A stretch of DNA of 64,000 nt, taken from positions 88,369 through 152,368 of the forward strand of contig NZ_FOZI01000006.1 of NCBI RefSeq assembly GCF_900114495.1, in the 5' to 3' direction. The position numbers and the translations under genes are program-made. This DNA is from Dyella sp. OK004 (GTDB taxonomy: Bacteria; Pseudomonadota; Gammaproteobacteria; Xanthomonadales; Rhodanobacteraceae). The notes below the pieces were generated by a model, which was not told the origin of the DNA, did not search any database, and saw only the letters and a program-made list of their open reading frames with translations. Positions 32,587-42,111 of this stretch are shown piece by piece (within the stretch, counting starts at the first letter, position 1; every line of letters starts with the position of its first letter).

Positions 32587-34769
32587 GCGCCTACTTCGCT
32601 ACCTGCCCCAAGGGCCTGGAATATCTGCTGCGCGACGAGCTGATCGCGCTGGGTGCCGCCGATGTGCGCGAGGTACTGGCTGGCGTGCATTTCTCCGGCA
32701 CGCTGGAAACCGCTTATCGCGCCTGTCTGTGGTCGCGCCTGGCCAGCCGCGTGTTGTTGCCGCTGGCGGAGTTCGACGCCGCGACGGATGACGCGCTTTA
32801 CGCCGGTGTGCAGAACATCGACTGGTCCACGCACCTCGCCGCCCATGCCACGCTCGCCGTGGATGCAGGCACTGCGATGAGCAAACTCACGCACAGTCAG
32901 TTCATCGCCCAGCGCGTGAAAGATGCCGTGGTCGACCAGTTCCGCCAGCGCGACGGCTCGCGTCCGGGCGTGGATACCGAAGAGCCTGACGTGCGCATCA
33001 ACCTGCGTCTTCGTCGCGACCGCGCCACCTTGTCGCTCGACCTCGCCGGTTCGCCGCTGCATCGCCGCGGTTGGCGCGAAGTACAGGGCGAAGCGCCGCT
33101 GAAGGAAAATCTGGCCGCCGCCATGCTGCTGCGCGCGCGCTGGCCGGAAATGTATGCACAAGGCGGCGCCTTGCTCGATCCGATGTGCGGTTCCGGCACC
33201 TTGCTGATCGAAGGCGCGTTGATGGTGGCTGACGTGGCGCCCGGTATGCGTCGCGATTACTTCGGCTTCCTTGGCTGGCAGCAACATGACATTGCCTTGT
33301 GGCGAGGTCTGCTGGAAGAAGCTCGCCAACGTGCCGATACAGGTCTGCGCGCCTTGCGCAGCTGCTTCTTCGGCAGCGATGCCGATGCCCGCATGGTGCA
33401 GACCGCCAAACGCAATGCGCAGGAAGCCGGCGTGGCCGGTTTCTTTACCCTGGACAAGCACGACGCCTTGCACGTATCGCCGCCACCCGGCGTGACGAGC
33501 GGGTTGGTGATCACCAATCCGCCTTACGGCGAGCGCCTGGGCGAACGCGAGGAGATGCCCCGGCTCTACCGTGCCTTGGGCGAAACCTTGCGCGCGCGCT
33601 TCGCGGGTTGGCGCGCCGCCGTGTTGGCGGGCGATGCCGAACTGGGGCGTGCTATGCCGTTGCGTGCCGACAAGAAATACGCGCTCTACAACGGTGCGCT
33701 GGAAACCGTGCTGTTGTTGTTCGAACTGCATGCGCGCGACGAAACTCTGCGCGAAGCCAAGCCGCTGTCGGCCGGCGCGCAGATGCTCAAGAACCGTCTG
33801 GAGAAAAACACCAAGCATCTGCGCAAGCGTTTGGAGCGCGAAGAGATCCATTGCTGGCGCGCCTACGACCAGGACATGCCCGAATACGCGGCGGCCATCG
33901 ATGTCTATGGCAACGCCAAGGGCGACGTCTGGCTGCATATCCAGGAGTACCGCGCTCCCGCGGAAATTCCCGCCGAGACGGCGCGCCAGCGTCTGCGCGA
34001 GATCGTGCGCGTGGCGGGCGAAGTATTCGGCGTGTCGCGCGACCGCGTCGCGCTGAAGACCCGCGAACGCGGCAAGGGTGGTTCCAAGTACGGCCACTTC
34101 GACCAGCGCGGCGAGTTCATCGAAGTGGAAGAGGGTGGGCTCGGTTTCCTGGTCAATCTCACCGATTACCTGGATACGGGGCTATTCCTGGATCATCGAC
34201 TGGTGCGAGCCAAGCTGCGCGAGCTGGCCGACGGGCGGCGCTTCCTGAATCTGTTTGCCTACACCGCCACGGCTAGTGTCTATGCCGCCGCTGGTGGTGC
34301 GCGTGACACGACCAGTGTGGATTTGTCCGGGACTTATCTGGATTGGGCTTCGCGCAATCTGTCCCTGAACGGATTCACCGGTACCAAGCACCGGCTGATG
34401 CAGTCCGATGCGATGGAATTCCTGCAGCGCGAACGCGAACGCTATGGCTTGATCTATGTCGATCCGCCCACGTTCTCCAATTCCAAGCGTGCCGAGGATT
34501 TCGACGTACAGCGCGATCATGTGCGCCTGTTGATGGCCTGCGCAGAGCGGCTGACGAGCGACGGGATCATCGTGTTCTCCAACAATTTCCGGCGTTTCAT
34601 ACTTGACCGGAATGCGTTGGAAGAGCGGTTCCAGATCGAGGATTGGAGTGCCGCCAGCATCCCCTTCGACTTTGCCCGCCGGTCCGACATTCACGGTTGC
34701 TGGCTGCTGCGGCTTCACCGCGCTGACGCCGGGGTGAATCCGTGGAGTACCGCGCGTATTAAAAAGTAA
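32583..34769 (+). CDS. rlmL: 23S rRNA (guanine-N2/N7)-methyltransferase RlmKL
   Basis: A 728-residue fusion that makes m2G2445 (RlmL half) and m7G2069 (RlmK half) in 23S rRNA. The N-terminal THUMP domain (about 45-150) precedes the first methyltransferase with DPMCGSGTLLIEGAL and catalytic NPPYGER (about 312-318); the second half carries FLNLFAYTATASVYAAAGGA (SAM site) and VDPPTFSNSKRAE. Both catalytic motifs are intact and the length is normal. It starts at GTG 32583, overlapping the preceding hydrolase. Confidence 0.96.
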   Translation: MSAYFATCPKGLEYLLRDELIALGAADVREVLAGVHFSGTLETAYRACLWSRLASRVLLPLAEFDAATDDALYAGVQNIDWSTHLAAHATLAVDAGTAMSKLTHSQFIAQRVKDAVVDQFRQRDGSRPGVDTEEPDVRINLRLRRDRATLSLDLAGSPLHRRGWREVQGEAPLKENLAAAMLLRARWPEMYAQGGALLDPMCGSGTLLIEGALMVADVAPGMRRDYFGFLGWQQHDIALWRGLLEEARQRADTGLRALRSCFFGSDADARMVQTAKRNAQEAGVAGFFTLDKHDALHVSPPPGVTSGLVITNPPYGERLGEREEMPRLYRALGETLRARFAGWRAAVLAGDAELGRAMPLRADKKYALYNGALETVLLLFELHARDETLREAKPLSAGAQMLKNRLEKNTKHLRKRLEREEIHCWRAYDQDMPEYAAAIDVYGNAKGDVWLHIQEYRAPAEIPAETARQRLREIVRVAGEVFGVSRDRVALKTRERGKGGSKYGHFDQRGEFIEVEEGGLGFLVNLTDYLDTGLFLDHRLVRAKLRELADGRRFLNLFAYTATASVYAAAGGARDTTSVDLSGTYLDWASRNLSLNGFTGTKHRLMQSDAMEFLQRERERYGLIYVDPPTFSNSKRAEDFDVQRDHVRLLMACAERLTSDGIIVFSNNFRRFILDRNALEERFQIEDWSAASIPFDFARRSDIHGCWLLRLHRADAGVNPWSTARIKK

Positions 34770-34832
34770 ACCTTTCAGTTCACATTAAGCGCGTCAGGCC
34801 CAGCATAAAGTCGTACTTCACGGAGGTGTGTC

Positions 34833-35240
34833 ATGACCAAGCGTTTTAGTGGTGCAGGCAAGCTGATGGCCCTCGGCCTGGCGATGGCAGCTGCTGTAGC
34901 GGCTCCGATGGCTGCATCCGCGCACGATGGCTGGGGCGGTGGTTACCGTGGCGGCTATCACGGTGGCTATCACGGCGGTTACTACCGCGGCGGCGGCGGG
35001 CATTGGTCCGGCGGTCGCTGGGTGGCCGGCGCGATCGTTACCGGCGTTGTCGCTGGAGTGGTCGCTGACGCGCTGCGTCCGGCGCCGGTGTACTACGGTC
35101 CCCCGGTGGTCTATCGCCAGCCGGCAACGGTGTACTACGAAGACGAGCCGGTGGTGACCCGCCGCGTCGTGGAAACCCGTACGGTGACGTATGACGACGG
35201 TTACCGCAGCACGCGCTATATCCGCGACGACGGTTATTGA
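34833..35240 (+). CDS. Secreted glycine/tyrosine-rich small protein
   Basis: A 135-residue protein with a signal peptide (about 1-30, cleavage after ASA). The mature N-terminus is a GGY-H/Y-R repeat tract (about 33-60), then a hydrophobic glycine-zipper-like segment WVAGAIVTGVVAGVVADAL, then a PVYYGPPVVYRQP and YEDEPVVTRRVVETRTV region. Similar Gly/His-rich envelope proteins occur widely in proteobacteria without known function. GGAGG precedes the ATG by eight bases. A strong terminator follows. Confidence 0.7.
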   Translation: MTKRFSGAGKLMALGLAMAAAVAAPMAASAHDGWGGGYRGGYHGGYHGGYYRGGGGHWSGGRWVAGAIVTGVVAGVVADALRPAPVYYGPPVVYRQPATVYYEDEPVVTRRVVETRTVTYDDGYRSTRYIRDDGY

Positions 35241-35258
35241 TCTTCAGTAAGGTTCGTT

Positions 35259-35288
35259 AAAAAGCCCGGCCTTTGGCCGGGCTTTTTT
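35259..35288 (+). terminator. Terminator between the glycine-rich gene and the DUF6491 gene
   Basis: AAAAAGCCCGGCC (35259-35271), a short loop, and GGCCGGGCTTTTTT give a 13-bp stem with A and T runs on either side. It can terminate transcription in both directions, serving both convergent genes. Confidence 0.9.
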
Positions 35289-35309
35289 ATGCCTCAACGA
35301 TCGTCGCAC

Positions 35310-35762
35310 TCAGGGATGAGGTGGCGGCACGGTAGGCTGGTCGGCGCCGCTGCCGTGATGGATGGCTTTCTTTTCAAGTTGTTTGAACTGACTCTTGTCG
35401 ATCTTGCTTACCGACTGGATCGCGCACGGCGGCTGGTGCGGTAATGAGTGCACCGTCTCGCCGGTTTCGCCGCAGATCGCGCCCATGCCGGCGGCCTGAT
35501 TGGACTCGTTTGCCCTGAAGCGCAGGCTCTGGCCCATGCCGAGCCGCGGGCACTCCGACTGCAGCTTGATCAGGTAATAGTTAGGGCCGTTGCTGACGAT
35601 CGCGGTGCGCGTATCTACGACGTACCACGCGTTGATGCGGTCCGGGCGCATGCAGTCGCTGACTGGGCGCAGGGGCTGGTGCGTTTCCGCCGGGTTGTCG
35701 GCGTGCGCCCATCCACTGGCGGCGGCTATCGCAACGACCAGTAGGGTGGTGATAGTTTTCAT
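35310..35762 (-). CDS. DUF6491 family secreted protein
   Basis: A 150-residue exported protein from ATG 35762 (signal peptide about 1-21, after AHA). Cysteines at SDCMRP, QSECPRL, GAICGE and PPCAIQSV are spaced as in the DUF6491 family (cysteine pairs around a WYVVDTRTAIV beta core), common in Xanthomonadales. The tail is basic then Pro/His-rich. The function is unknown. It is convergent with the glycine-rich gene and shares its bidirectional terminator. Confidence 0.7.
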   Translation of the reverse strand: MKTITTLLVVAIAAASGWAHADNPAETHQPLRPVSDCMRPDRINAWYVVDTRTAIVSNGPNYYLIKLQSECPRLGMGQSLRFRANESNQAAGMGAICGETGETVHSLPHQPPCAIQSVSKIDKSQFKQLEKKAIHHGSGADQPTVPPPHP

Positions 35763-35971
35763 GGGACCACCTCGTGAGTTGAGTGAAACTCCATGGACTG
35801 CTGTGGTACTGCGCCCGCATTTGAGCGTCGTGTGACAGGTGCCTGTCAAGCATCTGCCATCGTCGTATCACGCAATGTGAACGAGGGCTCCGGCAAGGTA
35901 GCGGCCATGCGGTCCCGGCGACTTTCCCCACTCACCGATATGGCCCGGCAGGCGATGGACGGAGGTCGCTC

Positions 35972-37222
35972 GTGACCCTCTCCGATACGGCCTTGCGGGC
36001 GGAAAGCTTGCTGCAGCGCTTCCGCCAGGTGCGGGCGCGCAGCTTGGCCTTGTGCCAGGGCCTCAGCGCCGAGGACATGATGGTGCAGTCCATGCCCGAC
36101 GCCAGCCCGGCGAAGTGGCACCTGGCGCATACCACCTGGTTCTTCGAACAGTTCGTGCTGGGGCGGGATCCGGCTTTCCGGCCACGCCACCCCGAGTGGC
36201 ATTACCTGTTCAACTCCTACTACCAGACCGTCGGCCCGATGCACGCGCGGCCACAGCGCGGGCTGCTCTCACGCCCCAGCCTGGATGAGGTGCTTGGCTA
36301 CCGCCAGCGGGTCGAGGCAGCCATGGAGGAACGGCTATCGCGCGAACTCGAACCCGCGCTGGCCGGCATCGTCGAACTCGGCCTGCAGCACGAACAGCAA
36401 CATCAGGAATTGTTGCTTACCGATATCAAGCACGCGCTGTGGATGAACCCGCTGCGGCCCGCGTATGACGACAGCCTGGTGGCCAACTCGCCAGGTACGT
36501 CCGCCGCACTGAGTTACGTCGCTGGCCGCGACGGCATCGTGGAGATCGGTCACGCCGGCGATGGTTTCGCCTTCGACAACGAGGGCCCGCGCCACCGCAC
36601 TTTGTTGCAACCACACCAACTTGCCAATCGTCCGGTCAGCAACGCGGAATACCGCATGTTCGTGCAGGACGGCGGCTACCGCGAACCGCTGCTATGGCTC
36701 TCCGATGGCTGGGCCACTGTGCAAACGGAAGGCTGGCGGCAGCCGCTGTACTGGCAGGACGACCTGGATAGCGCTTTCACCCTGGGTGGCGTGCAGGCGT
36801 TCGATCCGGCGGCGCCGGTCGCCCACCTCAGTTACTACGAAGCCGACGCCTTTGCTCGCTGGGCCGATGCACGGCTGCCCACCGAGGCCGAGTGGGAGAG
36901 CGCTGCCGAGCACCTGCCGGTGCGCGGCCATCTGTTGGACGAGCGGCCGCATCATCCACGCGCCGCCTCCGGCGAAGGCCTGCTGCAGATGTATGGCGAC
37001 GTGTGGGAATGGACCGCTTCGCCCTATGTCAGCTATCCCGGCTTCAAGCCATTGCCCGGCGCGCTGGGCGAATACAACGGCAAGTTCATGAGCGGTCAGT
37101 GGGTCCTGCGCGGGGGCTCCTGTGCCACGCCGCATGACCATATCCGCGCCAGCTACCGCAACTTTTTTCCGCCACAGGCCCGCTGGCAGTTCGCCGGCCT
37201 GCGCTTGGCCCGCGATCGGTGA
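35972..37222 (+). CDS. egtB: Ergothioneine biosynthesis sulfoxide synthase EgtB
   Basis: A 416-residue non-haem iron enzyme that joins a thiol donor to hercynine in ergothioneine synthesis. The DinB-like N-terminal domain has the iron ligands: histidines in KWHLAHTTWFFE (about 50-53) and in LGLQHEQQHQE (H140, H144). The C-terminal half is the FGE-sulfatase-like domain, from EIGHAGDGFAFDNEGPRH to VLRGGSCATP and YRNFFPP. It starts at GTG 35972 with GGAGG six bases upstream. The egtD gene follows 12 bases later, giving a two-gene pathway unit. Confidence 0.94.
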   Translation: MTLSDTALRAESLLQRFRQVRARSLALCQGLSAEDMMVQSMPDASPAKWHLAHTTWFFEQFVLGRDPAFRPRHPEWHYLFNSYYQTVGPMHARPQRGLLSRPSLDEVLGYRQRVEAAMEERLSRELEPALAGIVELGLQHEQQHQELLLTDIKHALWMNPLRPAYDDSLVANSPGTSAALSYVAGRDGIVEIGHAGDGFAFDNEGPRHRTLLQPHQLANRPVSNAEYRMFVQDGGYREPLLWLSDGWATVQTEGWRQPLYWQDDLDSAFTLGGVQAFDPAAPVAHLSYYEADAFARWADARLPTEAEWESAAEHLPVRGHLLDERPHHPRAASGEGLLQMYGDVWEWTASPYVSYPGFKPLPGALGEYNGKFMSGQWVLRGGSCATPHDHIRASYRNFFPPQARWQFAGLRLARDR

Positions 37223-37234
37223 GAGAACGTATCG

Positions 37235-38224
37235 ATGAGTCTGCAAGCTTTTGAACCGCGCGACGACGACCGTCGCCCACCCGCCAGCGAACTGCTGGAA
37301 ATCGTCCAGCGCGGTCTACGCGCCAAGTTGAAACAGCTGCCGTCGTGGCTGTTCTACGACGAACGTGGCTCGCAATTGTTCGAGCAGATCTGCGAACAGC
37401 CCGAGTACTACCTGACGCGTGCCGAGATCGCCTTGCTCGACGTGCACGCGGCGGAGATCGCCGACGTGCTTGGCCCCGATGTGCGCCTGGTCGAATACGG
37501 CAGCGGCAACGCGATCAAGACGCGCCTGCTGCTCGAACATCTATCGTCGCCAGTGTCCTACGTGCCGGTGGAAATCGCCTCGGCTTCGCTGAAGGCAAGC
37601 GTTGAGCGCATGGCCGAGCAGTTTCCACGCTTGCCCATGCAACCACTGTATGCCGACTTCACTCGGCCGCTGCGTCTGCCCATTCCGCCGCGCGCCCCGC
37701 GCCGCACGATTGTCTATTTCCCCGGTTCCACCATCGGCAACTTCGAGCAGCGCGACGCGATCCAGCTGCTGCGCAAGATGCGCGACGAGATGGGTATGGC
37801 CGGCGGCATCCTGGTCGGCGCGGATCTAAAGAAAGACGTGGCATTGATCGAAGCGGCTTATAACGATCGCGCCGGCGTCACCGCCGAGTTCACTCTAAAC
37901 ATGCTGGCGCGAATCAATCGCGAGCTGGGCAGCAATTTCAATCTCGATGCCTTCCGCCATCGCTCGCACTACAACCCGCTGGCGGGGCGCATCGAGACGC
38001 ACATCATCAGTTTGTGCGAGCAGAAGGTGCGCATTGGACGCATGCAGGCCAGCTTTGCCGAAGGTGAGGCGATGCTGGTGGAATACAGCTGCAAGTATTC
38101 GCCTACGGATTTTGCGGCGATAGCGGCCAAGGCCGGCCTGGAGGTTGCGCAGGTTTGGTTCGATCCGGAGGTGCTTTTCAGCGTGCAGTATTTGGTGCGA
38201 AAGGGTCCTGCGGTGCAGGCGTAG
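37235..38224 (+). CDS. egtD: L-histidine N-alpha-methyltransferase EgtD
   Basis: A 329-residue SAM-dependent enzyme that trimethylates histidine to hercynine, the first step of ergothioneine synthesis. Signatures: LPSWLFYDERGSQLFEQICEQPEYYLTR at the N-terminus, YGSGNAIKTRLLL in the SAM site, FPGSTIGNFEQRDA, and the substrate-tail motif near HYNPLAGRIETHIIS. It is coupled with egtB; no egtC or egtA is nearby, and no egtE lyase is seen, so the sulfoxide lyase and thiol donor come from elsewhere. A repeat element follows. Confidence 0.95.
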   Translation: MSLQAFEPRDDDRRPPASELLEIVQRGLRAKLKQLPSWLFYDERGSQLFEQICEQPEYYLTRAEIALLDVHAAEIADVLGPDVRLVEYGSGNAIKTRLLLEHLSSPVSYVPVEIASASLKASVERMAEQFPRLPMQPLYADFTRPLRLPIPPRAPRRTIVYFPGSTIGNFEQRDAIQLLRKMRDEMGMAGGILVGADLKKDVALIEAAYNDRAGVTAEFTLNMLARINRELGSNFNLDAFRHRSHYNPLAGRIETHIISLCEQKVRIGRMQASFAEGEAMLVEYSCKYSPTDFAAIAAKAGLEVAQVWFDPEVLFSVQYLVRKGPAVQA

Positions 38225-38255
38225 TTCGACGGTCCCTGCGACATTCCTTCCTACT

Positions 38256-38547
38256 CGTCATTCCGGCGGAGGCCGGAATCCAGTAGTGAAGCGCTTCGAT
38301 GGTCGCGTCTGCGTGCCCTGGCTCGCCTGCCGCGGGCTTCCGAACCGCTGCCGCGGCTCGGGTCACTTTCTCTTTGCTGGCCCACGCACCCGCAGGAGTG
38401 GGTGCGAACAGCGCAGCTGGCCCGAAGGGCGGAGGGCATGGATGCCCGGAGTAAAGAGAAAGTAACCAAAGAGAAATGGCCTGAAGTGCAGGCGGTGTGC
38501 TCTGTAGCTACGTCTTTTCCGGTGTCAGGCTTTGGGATGGTTTTCTT
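38256..38547 (+). repeat. Modular repeat, copy A (with enlarged core loop)
   Basis: Fills the egtD-mfd gap. Order: GTCATTCCGG-type repeat (38257-38281), the CCTGGCTCGCCTGCCGCGGG module, core arm ACTTTCTCTTTG (38365-38376) and partner AAAGAGAAAGT (38453-38463), third arm AAAGAGAAATGG, hairpin GCCTG-AAGTG-CAGGC, and a tail ending GGGATGGTTTTC. Unlike the other copies, the core loop is 76 bases, not 6, and holds inserted sequence with its own hairpins. It ends at the mfd stop codon. Confidence 0.85.
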
Positions 38548-41500
38548 TCAGCCCGGCCGCCGTGCTCCGAGCGCCACCAGCACTTCCTGCGCGGCGCGGA
38601 TACGCTCGCTGGCGCCGGGTAGTTCCAGGATCACCCTGAGCTTGTCCTGGCCGTCCAGCTTGTATACGCGTGGCTGGCTCTGGATCAGGCGGATGATCGC
38701 CATCGGCTCTACCTCGGGTTTCTCGCGGAAGGTGATGCGGCCGCCGTTGGCGCCGAAGTCGAGCTTGCGAATACCCAATGGTGTAGCCATCAGCTTGAGA
38801 TCTGCTACGGCGAATAGGTGCTTGGTGGCATCTGGCAGCAGGCCGAAGCGATCGATCATCTCCACCTGCAGGTCACGCAGGGCATCCTGGTTGCGTGCGC
38901 TGGCGATGCGTTTGTACAGGGTCAGGCGCGTGTGTACGTCGGGCAGGTAGTCGTCGGGGATCAGCGCCGGGAGGTGCAATTCCACTTCGGTCTCGTGCTC
39001 TGAACTGAGATCGAAATCGGGCACCTTGCCGGACTTGAGTGCGCGCACCGCGCGTTCCAGCAATTCGGTGTAGAGGCCGAAGCCGATCTCCTGAATCTGT
39101 CCGGACTGCTCATCGCCCAGCAGTTCGCCGGCACCGCGGATTTCCAGATCGTGCGTGGCCAGCGTGAAGCCCGCACCGAGTTCTTCCAGCGAAGCCAGTG
39201 CTTCCAGTCGCTTTTCCGCATCGGCCGTCATCGCCTTGCGATCAGGTACGACCAGATACGCATAAGCACGGTGATGCGAGCGACCCACACGTCCGCGCAG
39301 CTGATGCAGCTGGGCCAGGCCGAAGCGGTCGGCGCGGTTGATGACGATGGTGTTGGCGGTCGGAATATCGATGCCGGTTTCGATAATGGTGGTACACACC
39401 AGCACGTTGAAGCGCTGGCGATGGAAGTCCGCCATCACCTGTTCCAGCTCGCGCTCGGCCATCTGGCCGTGGGCAATGCCGATGCGCGCTTCGGGAATCA
39501 ATTCCCCCAGTTCGCGCGCGCTGCGCTCGATGCTGTCCACTTCGTTATGCAGGAAATACACCTGTCCACCGCGCTGCAGCTCGCGCTGGAATGCCTCGCG
39601 GATGGTCGCCGGGTCCCACACCGAGACAAAGGTGCGCACGGCCATGCGGTGTGCGGGCGGCGTGGCGATCAGCGATAGATCGCGCAGGCCGCTCATCGCC
39701 ATATTGAGCGTGCGCGGGATCGGCGTGGCGGTCATGGTGAGCAGGTCCACTTCCGCGCGCAGCTTTTTCAGCTGCTCTTTCTGGCGCACACCGAAGCGCT
39801 GCTCTTCGTCCACGATCACCAAACCAAGTTGCTTGAACTTGATGTCCGGCTGCAGCAGCTTGTGCGTGCCGATGATCACGTCGATCTGGCCATCGGCCAG
39901 TCGCTTGAGCGCGTCGTTCACTTCCTTGGTGGATTTGAAGCGCGAGAGTACGTCCACGCGCACCGGCCAGTCGGCGAAGCGGTCGGCGAAGTTGCGATAG
40001 TGCTGCTGAGCGAGCAGGGTGGTGGGCACCAGCACGGCGACCTGCTTGCCAGCAGTAGCCGCGGCGAAGGCGGCGCGCAGCGCTACCTCGGTCTTGCCGA
40101 AGCCCACGTCGCCGCAGATCACACGATCCATCGCGCGTGGCGCGGCAAGGTCACCCAGCACGGCCTCGATGGCCTGTTCCTGGTCTGGCGTTTCTTCGAA
40201 CGGGAAGCTGGAGCCGAATTCTTCCACCAGCTGGCGGTCGATCGGCAATGACTCGCCACCGCGTGCTTCGCGCTGCGCATAAATCGCCAGCAGTTCGGCG
40301 GCAACGTCGCGCACCTTCTCCGCCGCTTTCTTACGCGCACGCTCCCACGCATCGCCACCCAGTGAATGCAGCGGCGCCAGTTCCGGCGCGGTGCCGGTGT
40401 AGCGGCTGACCAGGCCGAGCTGCGCCACCGGCACGTAGAGCTTGTCGCCCTTGGCGTATTCGATGGTGAGGAACTCGCCCTCCATCCCACCCAGCTCCAT
40501 CGAAACCAGACCCTGGTAGCGACCCACGCCATGATCGACATGCACGATGGGCGCGCCGATGGTCAGCTCGGTGAGGTCGCGGATGATGCTGTCGGGATCA
40601 CGTGCCGCGCCGCGTCGCCGCTTGCGCTCGCTGCGCACACGCTCGCCGTACAACTCGCGCTCGGTCAGTACGGTGATGGCCGGCTGCGTGAGTGCGAAGC
40701 CCTGTTCCAGCGTGGCTATAGTGATGGCGAATTTCGCGCCGCTCGCCGGCACGAAGCTTTGCCAGCCTTCGATGTTGTCCGGCTTCAATCCGGCGGCAGC
40801 CAGGGTTTCGATCAACGCTTCGCGCCGGCCGGCCGAATCGGCGGCAATCAGCACGCGGCCCGGATAGCTGGCCATGAAATGCCGCAGCGAAGTGCCCGGT
40901 TCCTCACCCTTGCGATTGAGCGGAAGCTCCGGCGCCGGCTGTGTGCCTATCGCTACGGCATGCTCGTGACCGCTTTCCACGATTTCCACGCGCAGACGCC
41001 GGTTGAGCTGCTCGCGCAGCTGCTCCGGTGGCAGATAGATTTCCGCGGGCGGCAGCACCGGACGTTCGATGTCGTGCGCGCGCTGGTCGTAGCGTTCGCC
41101 GGTCTGGTTCCAGAATTGATCGGCCGCATCCAGCGCGCCTTCGCCAAGCACGAACACGGCGTTGTCGGCGAGGTAGTCGAACAGCGTGGCCGTCTGCTTG
41201 AAGAACAGCGGCAAGTAATACTCGATGCCGCCCGGTGTCACGCCTTCCTTCATGTCCTGGTAGAGCGGACAGCGGCGGATATCGATGGGGAAGCGCTCGC
41301 GCAGGTTGCCGCGGAATTCTTTGGCGGCCTCTTCAGTCAGCGGGAATTCGCGTGCGGGCAACAGCTCCACACGATCCACCGTATGCTGCGAGCGCTGGGT
41401 TTCCGGATCGAAGCTGCGGATCGATTCGACTTCGTCGTCGAACAACTCGATGCGGTACGGCTCGACCGTGCCCATCGGGAAAATATCGATCAGCGCGCCG

Positions 41501-42000
41501 CGCACGGCGAAGTCGCCCGGCTCAGCCACCTGCGGCACATGGCGATAGCCGGCCGCTTCCAGCCGGCGCTGCTCGGCGGAGAGATCGAGCTTCTGCCCCT
41601 TCTTCAACACCAGTCCCGCGCCCGTGATATGGCTATGCGGGGCGATGCGCTGCATCAGGGTGGCGATCGGCACCACCAGCACGCCGCTCTGTGTCGATGG
41701 CAGGCTGAACAGGGTGGCGATGCGCTGCGAGACGATCTCCGGGTGCGGACTGAAGATGTCGTAGGGCAGGGTTTCCCAATCCGGGAAATGCAGCACCGGC
41801 AAGCCGCCGGCGAAGATGCGCAACTCATCCTCCAGCGCATGTGCACGCTGGGTGTCGCGTGTCACCGCCACCAGCAGGCCGCTATGCGAACGGGCTGCCT
41901 CGGCCACCAGCAGGGCGCGGGCTGAGCCGTGGGGCGGCGTCCAGTAACGGCGCTGCTTGGGCGTGGTGGGAAGGGGTGGATGCGGGATCAGGCTGGGCAT
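38548..42000 (-). CDS. mfd: Transcription-repair coupling factor
   Basis: An 1150-residue SF2 translocase that displaces stalled RNA polymerase and recruits UvrA. It carries the UvrB-homology N-terminal region (LRIFAGGLPVLHFPDWETLPYD), the RNA polymerase-interacting CarD-like domain (VHVDHGVGRYQGLVSMELGG), translocase motifs GDVGFGKTEVALRAAF (Walker A), DEEQRFG (Walker B) and RGRVGRSHHRAYAYL (motif VI), and the C-terminal TRCF domain. ATG 42000 (MPSLIPHPPLP) is preferred over a start 33 codons further upstream that reads through a GC-rich leader. It is transcribed alone toward repeat copy A. Confidence 0.97.
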   Translation of the reverse strand: MPSLIPHPPLPTTPKQRRYWTPPHGSARALLVAEAARSHSGLLVAVTRDTQRAHALEDELRIFAGGLPVLHFPDWETLPYDIFSPHPEIVSQRIATLFSLPSTQSGVLVVPIATLMQRIAPHSHITGAGLVLKKGQKLDLSAEQRRLEAAGYRHVPQVAEPGDFAVRGALIDIFPMGTVEPYRIELFDDEVESIRSFDPETQRSQHTVDRVELLPAREFPLTEEAAKEFRGNLRERFPIDIRRCPLYQDMKEGVTPGGIEYYLPLFFKQTATLFDYLADNAVFVLGEGALDAADQFWNQTGERYDQRAHDIERPVLPPAEIYLPPEQLREQLNRRLRVEIVESGHEHAVAIGTQPAPELPLNRKGEEPGTSLRHFMASYPGRVLIAADSAGRREALIETLAAAGLKPDNIEGWQSFVPASGAKFAITIATLEQGFALTQPAITVLTERELYGERVRSERKRRRGAARDPDSIIRDLTELTIGAPIVHVDHGVGRYQGLVSMELGGMEGEFLTIEYAKGDKLYVPVAQLGLVSRYTGTAPELAPLHSLGGDAWERARKKAAEKVRDVAAELLAIYAQREARGGESLPIDRQLVEEFGSSFPFEETPDQEQAIEAVLGDLAAPRAMDRVICGDVGFGKTEVALRAAFAAATAGKQVAVLVPTTLLAQQHYRNFADRFADWPVRVDVLSRFKSTKEVNDALKRLADGQIDVIIGTHKLLQPDIKFKQLGLVIVDEEQRFGVRQKEQLKKLRAEVDLLTMTATPIPRTLNMAMSGLRDLSLIATPPAHRMAVRTFVSVWDPATIREAFQRELQRGGQVYFLHNEVDSIERSARELGELIPEARIGIAHGQMAERELEQVMADFHRQRFNVLVCTTIIETGIDIPTANTIVINRADRFGLAQLHQLRGRVGRSHHRAYAYLVVPDRKAMTADAEKRLEALASLEELGAGFTLATHDLEIRGAGELLGDEQSGQIQEIGFGLYTELLERAVRALKSGKVPDFDLSSEHETEVELHLPALIPDDYLPDVHTRLTLYKRIASARNQDALRDLQVEMIDRFGLLPDATKHLFAVADLKLMATPLGIRKLDFGANGGRITFREKPEVEPMAIIRLIQSQPRVYKLDGQDKLRVILELPGASERIRAAQEVLVALGARRPG

Positions 42001-42066
42001 GGGCAACGCTGCGTTCCGGGGCGCCGCCGTAGGCCGCGCCGGTGAAAGCGGGCAAGTGTAACGCGA

Positions 42067-42089
42067 CCGCCCCGGAAGACCGGGGCGGC
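42067..42089 (-). terminator. Hairpin after the GNAT gene
   Basis: CCGCCCCGG (42067-42075) with CCGGGGCGG (42080-42088) forms a perfect 9-bp stem with a four-base loop, 23 bases past the acetyltransferase stop on the minus strand. There is no T run, so efficiency as a terminator is uncertain. Confidence 0.45.
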
Positions 42090-42111
42090 GCGCATACAAA
42101 ACCAGAAGGAG

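Noticed and set aside
32190..34097. 635-codon open frame opposite rlmKL
   Set aside because: Mirror of the rlmKL coding strand; no motif resembles a real protein.
40366..41925. 519-codon open frame opposite mfd
   Set aside because: Antisense shadow of mfd.
42001..42099. 33-codon upstream extension of mfd
   Set aside because: GC-rich leader without conservation; the family N-terminus starts at the later ATG.
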